The notes beneath the pieces were generated by a model. It saw only the letters and a program-made list of their open reading frames with translations. It had not been told where the DNA came from and did not search any database. Made by a program: the position numbers and the translations under genes. DNA of 60,000 nt. Origin: Tubiluchus corallicola (taxonomy: Eukaryota; Priapulida; Priapulimorpha; Priapulimorphida; Tubiluchidae). Location of the stretch: the NCBI GenBank assembly GCA_030141605.1, contig JAQGDQ010000414.1, positions 64,001 through 124,000 on the forward strand, given 5' to 3'. Shown here in pieces: positions 59,023 to 60,000 of this stretch (position 1 is the first letter of the stretch; the number at the start of each line of letters is the position of its first letter).

Positions 59023-60000
59023 CTGCAGTATTAAAAAAGTTTAAATTAGCCGCCTACGTGCGGTTGAGGAAGACGGAAACATAATTAGGGCAAATCAATG
59101 CTAGTCATGACTTACCAGAAAAGCTGGATATGCGTACATATATCGTGTCTACACTGTTACGTTATTCAGATTATTTTCCAGTAAACCGGAAGTATTGCAA
59201 GTATTGATCATTGATTATTATGGCATTTGCATAATGGTAATAGGTTATGACAAAATTCGATGGCAAACAGCACAGCTCCTGGAATGCTCGCGCGTTACTA
59301 CTTATTGAGATACATTTTATAGTGCTCCTGTTAGTTTATCCAGTGTGGTCGAACAGATGGGTGAGGTCGAATTAAATGTGACAAACAAAAGACAAAATAA
59401 TGGTCAATCACTTTGTGGTCATTTCAGTATGATTTACTCCAATAAATCGTATGATCTTTTTGTGACTTATAGACACAAACAAGAGAACACAATTTTTGTT
59501 TTCTGTTCTGTTAAAACAGTACAAAAAGAATTCCCTTAATCACAAAATAAGAATAGAATGGCACTCAGTCAAGGGCAGACCTGAACCAAAGCCTACTATC
59601 TGTAGAGTATAATTTGCTTCTGATGTCATCTCACTAATTATGTGCTAGTTTTGGTGCCGTCTTAGTAAACAGAACATTGGCCTTTCTGAAAGGCTTTAAT
59701 ATTACAGCCTTAATAATATTATTAATATTATCATTAATAACAATCTTAAAGCCATAATAATATTATAATTTAATATTAATGTATTATTAATATTTGTCCT
59801 GTTGGCCAATCAGTATTTGAGCAATTACGTTTCTATTTCTTACTAACGCATACGTGATCGTAATGTTTTCTGTAAATAAAATATTGTTTAAACTAACGGA
59901 ACATTAGCAGTACATCCATGGAAAATAAATATTGTTTTCTCTTGTGGTGTGTCTACGATAGGCTCTTATTTTCTTCTCAAACTACAATTTTTCAGCAGCG
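59023..60000. other. Right edge, no gene identified
   Basis: Probably intron of the minus-strand gene ending at 58891. 59690-59800 is a very AT-rich stretch with imperfect inverted repeats (GGCTTTAATATT facing CTTAAAGCC). The open frame 59345-59539 has no recognisable features. Confidence 0.45.

Overview
The window is nuclear DNA of an animal (AT-rich, spliceosomal introns with GT..AG borders, tRNA-derived SINEs, non-LTR retroelement tails, hAT-type non-autonomous DNA transposons). The protein families are those of bilaterians, and the genes have large introns and many dispersed repeats. I cannot place it to phylum; a non-vertebrate such as a tunicate, hemichordate, brachiopod or mollusc fits, and a vertebrate looks unlikely.

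Layout. (1) 538-28931, minus strand: most of a MYRF gene (membrane-tethered, self-cleaving transcription factor). Eighteen exons could be joined with consistent reading phase, from the N-terminal acidic region through the NLS, the DNA-binding domain, the self-cleaving chaperone domain, the coiled coil and the membrane segment. The lumenal C-terminus runs off the left edge, and the first few codons were not found. One intron (14286-28837) is 14.5 kb and full of repeat debris. (2) 28932-36256: gene-poor, repeat-rich. (3) 36257-44220, minus strand: a complete eight-exon CCDC74-family coiled-coil gene including a 21-bp microexon; its introns hold several hAT-like elements. (4) 44270-48325: transposon debris, a (TG)n array and retroelement remnants. 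(5) 48326-55536, plus strand: a tight head-to-tail trio CENP-X (MHF2), LINS1 (Lines) and CENP-T. (6) 55537-60000: a clean hAT-like insertion and the last coding exon of an unrecognised minus-strand gene (58891-59022).

The most interesting observation is the CENP-X / LINS1 / CENP-T cluster. Two histone-fold subunits of the same kinetochore complex (CENP-T-W-S-X) lie 2.8 kb apart on one strand. They are separated only by LINS1, whose coding region is intronless. Intercistronic gaps are short and have no AATAAA or ATTAAA signal that I can see, a strong 3' splice site precedes each cistron, and a consensus 5' splice site follows the CENP-X stop directly. This suggests a polycistronic or dicistronic transcription unit. 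With CCDC74 (a spindle-associated protein in mammals) next door, three genes of mitosis sit within about 20 kb.

CENP-T also carries an ungapped 46-residue internal duplication with S/T-P sites that could be a duplicated regulatory or docking module. MYRF has a symmetric 99-bp polyglutamine exon that could be skipped without breaking the frame.
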